From: Bacteroidales bacterium Bact_07
Lineage (GTDB): Bacteria; Bacteroidota; Bacteroidia; Bacteroidales; Tenuifilaceae
Direction of reading: 5' to 3'
DNA length: 16,754 bases
Assembly: GCA_001603415.1 (NCBI GenBank)
Contig: LUYY01000148.1
Location: 1 to 16,754, forward strand
Shown: positions 8,136-15,044 of the stretch, piece by piece
How the letters are laid out: each line of letters opens with the position of its first letter
Numbering within the stretch: the stretch's first letter is position 1
The notes under the pieces: model-generated
The model's database searches: none
The model's input: only the letters and a program-made list of their open reading frames with translations
What the model was told of the DNA's origin: nothing
Position numbers and translations under genes: made by a program

Positions 8136-9014
8136 TTATAAGTATGCTTTCTCGTTAGCAATTCTAAAAAGGTATTGTCCATACTGGTTGTTAGCCAGTG
8201 CTTCGGCAAGTTTTAGTAGTTGATCCCTTGAAATAAATCCGTTACGGTAGGCAATTTCTTCAAGACATGCAATTTTCAAACCTTGTCTATCCTCAATGGT
8301 TTGAATGAAGTTTGATGCTTGAAGCAAACTCTCATGGGTTCCGGTATCGAGCCAAGCCATTCCACGTCCCATAATTTTAAGGCTTAGTCGTCCTTCGTTC
8401 AAATATAACCTGTTCAGATCAGTTATTTCAAGTTCCCCCCTTTTGGATGGTTTGAGCGATTTTGCCTTTACAACCACGTCGTTGCTGTAAAAGTAAAGAC
8501 CTGTTACAGCAAAGTTCGATTTAGGTTTTTCGGGTTTTTCTTCTAAACTAATGACCTTACCCGTTTCATCGAACTCGGCTACACCATAACGGTGGGGATC
8601 TTTAACGTAGTATCCGAAAACAATAGCACCATCCTTAAGTTTGGCACTTTCCTTTAGCAGTTCGCTAAGGTTACCACCATAAAAGATGTTATCGCCAAGC
8701 ACCAGGCACACGCTATCGCTTCCAATAAAATCTTCACCAATGATAAAGGCTTGAGCCAAGCCATCGGGCGATGGTTGTATGGCATACTGCATATTAATTC
8801 CCAGCTGTGAGCCATTGCCAAAAAGGTCTTGGTAAAGGTGAATATCTTTTGGGGTCGATATTATTAGTATCTCCTTAATTCCGGCCAACATTAGCACCGA
8901 TAGGGGATAGTATATCATTGGCTTATCGTAAATGGGGATGATTTGCTTTGAAATGCTTTTAGTAATGGGGTAAAGACGTGTTCCTGCTCCCCCTGCTAAG
9001 ATTATTCCTTTCAT
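8136..9014 (-). CDS. rfbA: Glucose-1-phosphate thymidylyltransferase
   Basis: A 292-residue nucleotidyltransferase (RmlA) that joins glucose-1-phosphate and dTTP to give dTDP-glucose, the first and feedback-regulated step of the dTDP-rhamnose route. The nucleotide-binding loop LAGGAGTRL is at 6-14, followed by the conserved SISKQIIPIYDKPM (20-33). The metal-binding Asp108 lies in LGDNIFYGG, and EEKPEKPKS marks the sugar-binding part. Length is normal. A well-formed promoter lies between this gene and the upstream UXS gene, so rfbACD and what follows can be transcribed from here. The ATG at 9014 is preceded by an A/T-rich leader. Confidence 0.96.
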   Translation of the reverse strand: MKGIILAGGAGTRLYPITKSISKQIIPIYDKPMIYYPLSVLMLAGIKEILIISTPKDIHLYQDLFGNGSQLGINMQYAIQPSPDGLAQAFIIGEDFIGSDSVCLVLGDNIFYGGNLSELLKESAKLKDGAIVFGYYVKDPHRYGVAEFDETGKVISLEEKPEKPKSNFAVTGLYFYSNDVVVKAKSLKPSKRGELEITDLNRLYLNEGRLSLKIMGRGMAWLDTGTHESLLQASNFIQTIEDRQGLKIACLEEIAYRNGFISRDQLLKLAEALANNQYGQYLFRIANEKAYL

Positions 9015-9069
9015 TTGTTAATGGTTTTGTTTATTTCGGGTTAGTTGTCATTTTGTTTAAAATATTCCA

Positions 9070-9101
9070 CAAAGTTAGGGATTGGGCTTTCTTTAACCAA
9101 A
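9070..9101 (-). promoter_or_regulatory. Bacteroidota promoter for rfbA (both boxes)
   Basis: On the minus strand TTTG (9101-9098) is followed by 20 bases and then TAACTTTG (9077-9070). This matches the -33 TTTG and -7 TAnnTTTG elements at normal spacing. It predicts a transcript start near 9063 and a leader of about 50 bases. The -33 box begins 7 bases after the UXS stop codon. A second TAnnTTTG match, TATTTTTG at 9105-9098, overlaps the -33 box and could be an alternative, more distal start. Confidence 0.62.
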
Positions 9102-9107
9102 AATAGT

Positions 9108-10046
9108 TTACAGCTGTTGTTTAAAATATTCAATTGTTTTCCTCAGCCCCGTGTCTATATTTACCATGGGTTTCCACATGGGTAGTATTTTGTTAGCATT
9201 TTCCATATCGGGTTTACGTTGCTTTGGGTCATCGGGTGGGGCGGGTTTGAAGGTTACTACCGATTTGCTTTCTGTAAACTCAACTATTTTATTAGCCAAA
9301 TCAATAATTCTATACTCTTCGGGGTTGCCAATGTTTATGGGGCCTGTAACATTTTCAGGGGTATTCATCAGCATTATCAGGGCGTCAATAAGGTCATCAA
9401 TATACATAAAACTGCGGGTTTGAGAGCCATCGCCATAAATGGTGATGTTTTGGTTTGTAAGGGCTTGCACAATAAAGTTTGATATAACCCTGCCATCGGT
9501 TAGGCTCATTCTAGGGCCGTAGGTATTGAAAATCCGAGCAATTTTGATATTCACATTATTTTGCATGTGGTAGTTAACAAATAGGGTCTCGGCGCATCTT
9601 TTTCCCTCATCGTAACATGCCCTGGGCCCAATTGGGTTTACATTGCCCCAGTAGTGTTCGGGTTGAGGATGTATTTCGGGATCGCCGTACACCTCGCTGG
9701 TTGAAGCCTGTAATATTTTTGCTTTTACACGCTTGGCAAGCCCTAACATGTTTATTGCCCCCATCACCGATGTTTTAATGGTCTTAATGGGGTTTTGCTG
9801 GTAGTATATTGGCGATGCCGGACAAGCCAGATTATATATTTCGTCAACCTCGGCATAGTAGGGAACAGTAACATCGTGGCGCACAAGTTCAAAGTAAGGG
9901 TTATTCAGTAAATGAACAATATTCTGCTTGCTTCCGCTAAAGTAGTTATCCAGGCATATAACTTCATTGCCATCGGCAAGCAGGCGCTCGCAAAGGTGAG
10001 AGCCAATGAAACCTGCCCCGCCGGTTACCAAAATTCGTTTTCGCAT
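9108..10046 (-). CDS. UDP-glucuronate decarboxylase (UDP-xylose synthase type)
   Basis: A 312-residue extended short-chain dehydrogenase that oxidises and decarboxylates UDP-glucuronate to UDP-xylose using bound NAD+. Visible features are GGAGFIGSH (9-17), YNLACPASP (71-79), STSEVYGDP (115-123) with the Ser/Glu pair typical of decarboxylases, the catalytic Tyr145-x3-Lys149 (YDEGKR), RIFNTYGPRM (171-180), and DDPKQRKPD with Arg277, an arginine position shared by UXS and ArnA decarboxylases. These separate it from RfbB-type dehydratases, which carry a TDEVYG motif and run to about 350 residues. The ATG at 10046 was preferred over the in-frame ATG at 10058. A promoter box at 10075-10068 would leave only a few bases before the upstream ATG, and MRKRILVTGG is the normal family start. 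It heads the nucleotide-sugar block. Confidence 0.92.
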   Translation of the reverse strand: MRKRILVTGGAGFIGSHLCERLLADGNEVICLDNYFSGSKQNIVHLLNNPYFELVRHDVTVPYYAEVDEIYNLACPASPIYYQQNPIKTIKTSVMGAINMLGLAKRVKAKILQASTSEVYGDPEIHPQPEHYWGNVNPIGPRACYDEGKRCAETLFVNYHMQNNVNIKIARIFNTYGPRMSLTDGRVISNFIVQALTNQNITIYGDGSQTRSFMYIDDLIDALIMLMNTPENVTGPINIGNPEEYRIIDLANKIVEFTESKSVVTFKPAPPDDPKQRKPDMENANKILPMWKPMVNIDTGLRKTIEYFKQQL

Positions 10047-10067
10047 GTTCAAAAGCATTTACTTTAC

Positions 10068-10075
10068 CAAAAGTA
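10068..10075 (-). promoter_or_regulatory. -7 promoter box for the UXS gene
   Basis: TACTTTTG on the minus strand matches TAnnTTTG. It predicts a transcript start near 10061, about 15 bases before the ATG at 10046 and only about 3 before the alternative ATG at 10058. No clear TTTG is present at the standard -33 spacing. It lies in the 186-base divergent region shared with rpsA. Confidence 0.45.
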
Positions 10076-10145
10076 AGCTATTTCGGCCAAATTTGATATA
10101 AATCACCCAAACTTGTTGATATACATCTGAAAATAATTGGGTAAA

Positions 10146-10178
10146 TTTGATTTTGTTTTGGAAAGTTATGTATTTTTG
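10146..10178 (+). promoter_or_regulatory. Promoter of rpsA
   Basis: TTTG at 10146-10149 is followed, after 21 bases, by TATTTTTG (10171-10178), an exact TAnnTTTG box. Two further TTTTG runs lie at 10151-10160. The predicted transcript start is near 10185, giving a leader of about 48 bases before the ATG at 10233. The leader has no G/A-rich Shine-Dalgarno sequence at the usual distance; GAGAG at 10225-10229 is at best weak. Confidence 0.62.
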
Positions 10179-10202
10179 CAAGTTGAATTTTATCTACAAA
10201 TA

Positions 10203-10226
10203 ATGTCTAACAAATTAACAATCTGA
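10203..10226 (+). other. Seven-codon upstream reading frame in the rpsA leader
   Basis: ATG TCT AAC AAA TTA ACA ATC TGA encodes MSNKLTI and stops 6 bases before the rpsA ATG, in the same frame as rpsA. It would lie within the predicted rpsA transcript. It could be a leader peptide that brings ribosomes to the rpsA start or senses translation capacity, but a reading frame this short can easily occur by chance and has no recognisable start signal. Confidence 0.25.
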
Positions 10227-10232
10227 GAGTTA

Positions 10233-12068
10233 ATGACAATGAAAGACGAAATGGCCAAAGAGGCCTTAAAAAATCAAGATGCAGGGATTCCCGATTTTGA
10301 TTGGACATCTTACGCCGACGATCACGCTTACGACCAAAGCCAGCGTAAGGAACTTGAAAAAGTTTACGATCAAACCCTATCAACCGTAGCCGAGAATGAG
10401 GTGGTTGAAGGTACCGTTGTTGGCATTACAAAACGTGAAGTTTTCGTTAACATCGGTTACAAGTCCGAAGGAGTAATTAGCATCAACGAATTCCGCTACA
10501 ACCCCGATTTGAAGGTTGGCGATAAAGTTGAGGTTTACGTTGAAAGCTCCGAGGATAAAAAAGGACAGCTTGTGCTATCGCACAAGAAAGCTCGCGTTAT
10601 GCGTTCGTGGGAGCGCGTTAACGAAGCATTTGATAAGAGCGAAGTTATCAAGGGTTACATCAAGTGCCGCACGAAGGGTGGTATGATTGTGGATGTATTT
10701 GGCATTGAGGCATTCCTGCCCGGTTCACAAATCGATGTTAAGCCAATTCGCGACTACGACGTGTTTGTTGGCAAGGTTATGGAATTTAAGGTTGTTAAGA
10801 TCAACCATGAGTACAAGAACGTTGTTGTATCGCACAAAGCACTTATCGAGGAAGAACTTGAACAACAGAAAAAAGACATTATTGCCAAGCTCGAAAAAGG
10901 TCAGGTTCTTGAAGGAACCGTTAAAAATATTACCAGCTATGGTGTATTCATCGACCTGGGCGGCGTAGACGGACTTATCCACATAACCGACCTATCGTGG
11001 GGCCGCGTTAACCACCCCGAAGAGGTTGTTCAGCTCGATCAGAAGTTGAACGTGGTTATTCTCGATTTCGATGACGACAAGAAGCGTATTGCTCTTGGTC
11101 TTAAGCAGCTTACCCCACATCCTTGGGATTCGCTCGATCCAAACCTTAAGATTGGTGACAAGGTTAAGGGTAAAGTTGTGGTTATTGCCGACTATGGCGC
11201 ATTTGTTGAGATTGCCCCTGGCGTTGAGGGCTTAATCCACGTTTCCGAAATGTCGTGGAGCCAGCACCTACGTAGCGCTCAGGAATTCCTGAAAGTAGGC
11301 GATGAGGTTGAAGCAGTTATCCTTACCCTCGATCGCGAAGAGCGTAAGATGTCGCTTGGCATCAAGCAGCTCAAACCCGATCCTTGGACAAATATCGAGG
11401 AGAAATATCCTGTTAACTCTAAGCACAAGGCCAAAGTTCGTAACTTCACAACCTTTGGTGTTTTTGTTGAGTTAGAGGAAGGTGTTGATGGTTTAATCCA
11501 CATTTCCGATTTAAGCTGGACTAAGAAGATCAAACATCCTGCTGAATTCACCAACATTGGCGACGAAATAGAAGTTGTAGTTCTTGAAATTGACAAGGAA
11601 AACCGTCGCTTAAGCCTTGGCCACAAGCAGCTCGAAGAAAATCCATGGGATGTTTTCGAAACCATTTTCACTGTTGATTCTATTCACGAAGGAACAATCG
11701 TTGAAATTTTCGATAAAGGAGCAGTTATTGCCTTGCCTTACGGTGTTGAAGGGTTTGCTACACCCAAGCACCTGGTTAAGGAAGACGGTTCAACTGCCAA
11801 GGTTGACGAGAAATTACCCTTCAAGGTTCTTGAATTCAACAAGAGCGCTAAACGTATAATCGTTTCGCACAGCCGTACTTTTGAGGATGAGAAGAAGGTT
11901 GAAGAGAAGGCAGAAAAAAAATCTAAGGCCTCTTCCGCACAAAAAGTTGTAAAAAAGTTGAATTCTAACATAGAAAAGACTACCTTAGGGGATATTTCTG
12001 AGCTGCAAGCTTTGAAATCGGAACTCGAGGCAAATCAGAAAAAATCTGATGCCAAAAGCGAAGAGTAG
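10233..12068 (+). CDS. rpsA: 30S ribosomal protein S1
   Basis: A 611-residue RNA-binding ribosomal protein that helps unfold mRNA on the 30S subunit. Six S1 (OB-fold) repeats can be counted at about 55-120, 137-202, 222-291, 307-378, 394-465 and 481-547. Repeats 3 to 5 are the most canonical, with GVFIDLGGVDGLIHITDLSW-type strands ending in SLGHKQL-like motifs. The N-terminal 50 residues and the lysine/glutamate-rich tail after 550 lie outside the repeats. Codon use looks more biased than in its neighbours (many AAG, GTT and CTT codons), as expected for a highly expressed gene. The ATG at 10233 is followed by another in-frame ATG two codons later, and which is used is uncertain. It has its own promoter and is divergent from the nucleotide-sugar block. 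In a lineage that largely lacks Shine-Dalgarno signals, S1 is expected to matter for initiation. Confidence 0.96.
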   Translation: MTMKDEMAKEALKNQDAGIPDFDWTSYADDHAYDQSQRKELEKVYDQTLSTVAENEVVEGTVVGITKREVFVNIGYKSEGVISINEFRYNPDLKVGDKVEVYVESSEDKKGQLVLSHKKARVMRSWERVNEAFDKSEVIKGYIKCRTKGGMIVDVFGIEAFLPGSQIDVKPIRDYDVFVGKVMEFKVVKINHEYKNVVVSHKALIEEELEQQKKDIIAKLEKGQVLEGTVKNITSYGVFIDLGGVDGLIHITDLSWGRVNHPEEVVQLDQKLNVVILDFDDDKKRIALGLKQLTPHPWDSLDPNLKIGDKVKGKVVVIADYGAFVEIAPGVEGLIHVSEMSWSQHLRSAQEFLKVGDEVEAVILTLDREERKMSLGIKQLKPDPWTNIEEKYPVNSKHKAKVRNFTTFGVFVELEEGVDGLIHISDLSWTKKIKHPAEFTNIGDEIEVVVLEIDKENRRLSLGHKQLEENPWDVFETIFTVDSIHEGTIVEIFDKGAVIALPYGVEGFATPKHLVKEDGSTAKVDEKLPFKVLEFNKSAKRIIVSHSRTFEDEKKVEEKAEKKSKASSAQKVVKKLNSNIEKTTLGDISELQALKSELEANQKKSDAKSEE

Positions 12069-12104
12069 TATTTGAGTTGCGAATGTTTAACCATTTAATC
12101 CTGA

Positions 12105-12473
12105 ATGAAGATGGAATTCAAAATTCAGAAATTCGAGAAGTTCACCCAGATTGAGGTGCTTGAGGAAAAACTTGATACCAATATTGCACCCAGCTTAAAG
12201 TCTGAGTTAGTTTTAATCTCGGGCAATGGTGAACGAAACATTGTACTCGATCTGAGCAGTTGCCGATACTGTGATTCTTCAGGGTTAAGTGCTATTCTGG
12301 TTGCCAACAGGCTTTGTAAGAATGCCGGTGGCACATTTGTTCTTACCGGTCTTACCGATGCTGTTGAACGTTTAATTACCATTTCGCAACTCGATACAGT
12401 GCTTAATATTGCCTACTCAAAGGATGAGGCAGTGCAAATTATTGAGAAAGCCGAAAACGAAGCCAAAAAGTGA
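12105..12473 (+). CDS. STAS-domain anti-sigma factor antagonist
   Basis: A 122-residue single-domain STAS protein of the SpoIIAA/RsbV type. The phospho-acceptor motif is intact as CDSSGL (56-61), with Ser59 aligned to the phosphorylated serine of SpoIIAA, and the surrounding strand-helix pattern (NIVLDLSSC at 45-53, AILVANRLCKNAG at 63-75) is normal. In known systems such proteins bind an anti-sigma kinase when unphosphorylated. No RsbW-like kinase, PP2C phosphatase or sigma gene is in the window, so the partner is elsewhere. It begins 36 bases after rpsA and overlaps the RNase Z gene by 4 bases (GTGA), so it probably forms a transcription unit with both. An ATG two codons downstream (12111) is an alternative start. 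Confidence 0.9.
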   Translation: MKMEFKIQKFEKFTQIEVLEEKLDTNIAPSLKSELVLISGNGERNIVLDLSSCRYCDSSGLSAILVANRLCKNAGGTFVLTGLTDAVERLITISQLDTVLNIAYSKDEAVQIIEKAENEAKK

Positions 12474-13399
12474 CGTTTTCAGTTACCATACTGGGTAGTA
12501 GTTCTGCATTACCTACATCTAAACGTTTTCCATCCGCTCATGTGCTCAATGTACATGAGCGGTTGTTTTTAATTGACTGCGGCGAGGGCACCCAGATTCA
12601 GCTCCGCAAGTTTAAGTTGCCCATGAACCGTATCAACCATATCTTTCTTACCCATTCACATGGCGATCATGTGCTGGGCATTTTCGGATTAATATCAACC
12701 TATAATCTTTTAGGCCGAAAAACCGATTTACACGTTTACGGCCCCGCCGATTTTGAAGAAATTCTATTCAAAAACATCGAGTATTTTACTGATCAAATCT
12801 CCTTTAAGGTAATTTACCATGTGGTTGACCCTTTCAGGGTTGAACAGATTTACTCCGATAAGCATGTAGTAGTATCAACTTTACCATTACGCCATCGAGT
12901 TCCTGCAGTAGGGTATCTATTCCGTGAGGCACCAAAGCCAATGAATATTCGGAAAGAGTTAATTGCAAAGTATAACCTTTCGCTTTCGGAAATTGTTAAT
13001 ATCAAAAATGGTTCGGACTACGTTACTCCTATGGGAGAGGTAATCCCAAACTCGCAATTTACCTATATTGCAAACTTACCACGTTCCTACGCCTATTGTT
13101 CCGATACGCTTTACAGCGAGCGATTGGTTGGCTTGTTGAAAAATATCGATCTACTTTACCACGAGTCAACTTTCCTACATGCCGATTTAAGATTAGCAAA
13201 GCTTACCGGGCATAGCACCGCTCAACAGGCTGCTACTGTTGCACTCAAAGCAAATGTTGGTAAGTTGATTCTTGGCCATTTCTCATCGCGTTATACCGAC
13301 GAAGATAAATTTCTGAAAGAGGCGCAAGCCATTTTCCCACAAACCGAGATAGTGTACGATGGCCAAAAGTTCACAGTAGAGCAAAAATCAGCTTGTTAG
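12470..13399 (+). CDS. rnz: Ribonuclease Z (tRNA 3'-end processing endonuclease)
   Basis: A 309-residue metallo-beta-lactamase-fold zinc endonuclease that trims the 3' end of precursor tRNAs. The metal-binding motif HSHGDH is at 62-67, with further ligands His142, Asp212 (CSDT) and His270 (LGHFSSRY). GEGTQIQLR (38-46) and LTGHST (245-250) are typical of RNase Z rather than generic hydrolases, and the length equals the short bacterial form. The start is GTG at 12470, sharing four bases with the stop of the STAS gene. The following residues (TFSVTILGSSSALP) match family N-termini, and no nearby ATG would keep them, so a GTG start with translational coupling is the best reading. Confidence 0.95.
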   Translation: MTFSVTILGSSSALPTSKRFPSAHVLNVHERLFLIDCGEGTQIQLRKFKLPMNRINHIFLTHSHGDHVLGIFGLISTYNLLGRKTDLHVYGPADFEEILFKNIEYFTDQISFKVIYHVVDPFRVEQIYSDKHVVVSTLPLRHRVPAVGYLFREAPKPMNIRKELIAKYNLSLSEIVNIKNGSDYVTPMGEVIPNSQFTYIANLPRSYAYCSDTLYSERLVGLLKNIDLLYHESTFLHADLRLAKLTGHSTAQQAATVALKANVGKLILGHFSSRYTDEDKFLKEAQAIFPQTEIVYDGQKFTVEQKSAC

Positions 13400-13473
13400 C
13401 CAATTGTTTAAGCTATTTAATCATAAATAATAAAACCTGCGAGCAAATCGGCCATTAATTTGTTCTATTTTCT

Positions 13474-13481
13474 TACCTTTG
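13474..13481 (+). promoter_or_regulatory. -7 promoter box for guaA
   Basis: TACCTTTG matches TAnnTTTG and lies 23 bases before the guaA ATG, giving a predicted transcript start near 13488. A TTTG at 13459-13462 is too close (11 bases) to be a normal -33 element. The box falls inside the in-frame stretch upstream of guaA and so argues against a TTG start at 13460. No convincing hairpin terminator for rnz was seen in 13400-13473. Confidence 0.5.
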
Positions 13482-13504
13482 CATTTCAAAGTGTTTGTAT
13501 TACC

Positions 13505-15034
13505 ATGCATCAAAAAATATTGATACTCGATTTCGGGTCACAGTACACCCAATTAATTGCTCGACGAATTAGAGAGTTCAACGTTTACTGCGAGATACAT
13601 CCTTTTAATAAAGTTCCAAAACTCGACGATACGGTAAAGGGAGTTATCCTTTCCGGTAGTCCATTTTCCGTTAGGGATATGAATGCCCCCATGCCCGATT
13701 TATCGGCAATAAGAGGAAAATATCCTTTGCTCGGAATTTGCTACGGCGCACAGTTATTGTCGCATACAAATGGCGGTGAGGTAATGCCTTCGGCAATTAG
13801 GGAGTATGGCCGCGCGACCCTTGAGATTGTTGACAGCAATTGCCCTTTATTTTCAAGTTTATCGGCAAAATCGCAGGTATGGATGTCGCATGGTGATACA
13901 ATAGCAAAGATTCCCGAAAACTTTAAGGTTGTTGCCAGCACTGCCGATGTTAAAGTTGGCGCTTTTAGTGTTGTTGGTGAGCAAACTTACGGAATTCAAT
14001 TCCATCCGGAAGTTTACCATAGCGTTGAGGGATCAAAGCTGCTGAAGAATTTTGTAGTTGATATTTGTGGTTGCAATCAGGACTGGACTCCCGCATCGTT
14101 TATCGACGAAACCGTTTCAAAGCTTAGGAAACAATTAGCAAACGATAAGGTAGTTCTCGGCCTATCGGGAGGCGTTGACTCATCGGTAGCAGCCATGCTG
14201 CTGCATAAGGCCATTGGCACTAACCTTACCTGTATATTTGTCGATAACGGATTGCTTCGTAAGAATGAGTTCTCTCAGGTTTTGGAATCGTATCAGAACT
14301 TAGGACTAAATGTAATTGGCGTTGATGCAAGCCAAAAGTTTTACAGTGAGCTCAAAGGGGTCTCCGATCCTGAACAAAAACGAAAAATTATTGGGCGAAT
14401 CTTCATTGAGGTATTTGACGAGGAAGCGCATAAGATAAAGGATGTAAAATGGCTAGCACAGGGAACCATTTATCCTGATGTTATTGAGTCGGTTTCAGTT
14501 AATGGCCCTTCGGCTACCATAAAATCGCATCACAATGTAGGTGGATTGCCTGATAAAATGAACCTTAAGGTAGTTGAGCCGCTACGTTTACTTTTTAAAG
14601 ATGAGGTTCGTAAGGTAGGTAAAGAGTTAGGTTTACCGGGAGGTATTCTCAACCGTCATCCTTTCCCGGGCCCGGGTCTTGGGATTAGAATACTTGGTGA
14701 AGTCACACCCGATAAGGTAAAACTTCTTCAAGAGGCCGATAGCATTTATATCCAAGGATTGCGTGAAGCCGGATTGTACGATAAGATTTGGCAGGCAGGA
14801 GCCATACTGCTGCCGGTTCAATCGGTGGGCGTTATGGGCGATGAACGTACCTACGAGTATGTGGTTGCCCTGCGTGCGGTAACATCTACCGATGGTATGA
14901 CTGCCGATTGGTACCATTTCCCCCATGACTTTTTAGCTCGCATATCAAATGAGATTATCAATAGGGTAAAGGGCATTAATAGAGTGGTTTACGATATTAG
15001 TTCCAAACCCCCTGCCACTATTGAGTGGGAGTAA
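13505..15034 (+). CDS. guaA: GMP synthase (glutamine-hydrolysing)
   Basis: A 509-residue cytosolic enzyme that aminates XMP to GMP using ATP and glutamine. The class I glutamine amidotransferase domain (1-190) has the nucleophile Cys79 in GICYG and the His167/Glu169 pair in QFHPE. The ATP-pyrophosphatase domain has the P-loop LSGGVDSS (220-227). The C-terminal dimerisation domain contains FPGPGLGIR and ends with the highly conserved KPPATIEWE. Length is normal. The ATG at 13505 was chosen because MHQKILILDFGSQYTQ is the standard family start and the promoter box lies upstream of it; in-frame codons back to 13460 would add an untypical 15 residues. It has its own promoter and is followed after 10 bases by the S41 protease gene, probably in the same transcript. 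Confidence 0.97.
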   Translation: MHQKILILDFGSQYTQLIARRIREFNVYCEIHPFNKVPKLDDTVKGVILSGSPFSVRDMNAPMPDLSAIRGKYPLLGICYGAQLLSHTNGGEVMPSAIREYGRATLEIVDSNCPLFSSLSAKSQVWMSHGDTIAKIPENFKVVASTADVKVGAFSVVGEQTYGIQFHPEVYHSVEGSKLLKNFVVDICGCNQDWTPASFIDETVSKLRKQLANDKVVLGLSGGVDSSVAAMLLHKAIGTNLTCIFVDNGLLRKNEFSQVLESYQNLGLNVIGVDASQKFYSELKGVSDPEQKRKIIGRIFIEVFDEEAHKIKDVKWLAQGTIYPDVIESVSVNGPSATIKSHHNVGGLPDKMNLKVVEPLRLLFKDEVRKVGKELGLPGGILNRHPFPGPGLGIRILGEVTPDKVKLLQEADSIYIQGLREAGLYDKIWQAGAILLPVQSVGVMGDERTYEYVVALRAVTSTDGMTADWYHFPHDFLARISNEIINRVKGINRVVYDISSKPPATIEWE

Positions 15035-15044
15035 AATTTTATTC

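Noticed and set aside
9108..10046. Reading the SDR gene as the missing rfbB
   Set aside because: It is about 40 residues shorter than RfbB, has SEVYGDP in place of TDEVYG, and carries UXS-type ACPASP and DDPKQRKPD segments.
11279..11671. A 130-codon open frame on the minus strand inside rpsA
   Set aside because: It lies wholly antisense to well-conserved S1 repeats, has serine/threonine-rich low-complexity content typical of a shadow frame, and shows no family motif or promoter box.
13400..13473. Possible terminator or riboswitch between rnz and guaA
   Set aside because: Only a 5-base inverted repeat (CAAAT/ATTTG, 13445-13462) was found, with no G/C-rich stem, T tract or purine-aptamer-like sequence.
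13460..13504. TTG start adding 15 residues to GMP synthase
   Set aside because: The added segment contains the promoter box at 13474-13481, and GuaA proteins normally begin right at the ILDFGSQ segment.
14633..14926. A 97-codon minus-strand frame inside guaA
   Set aside because: It is antisense to the conserved ATP-pyrophosphatase and dimerisation parts of GuaA and has no recognisable domain; best explained as a shadow.
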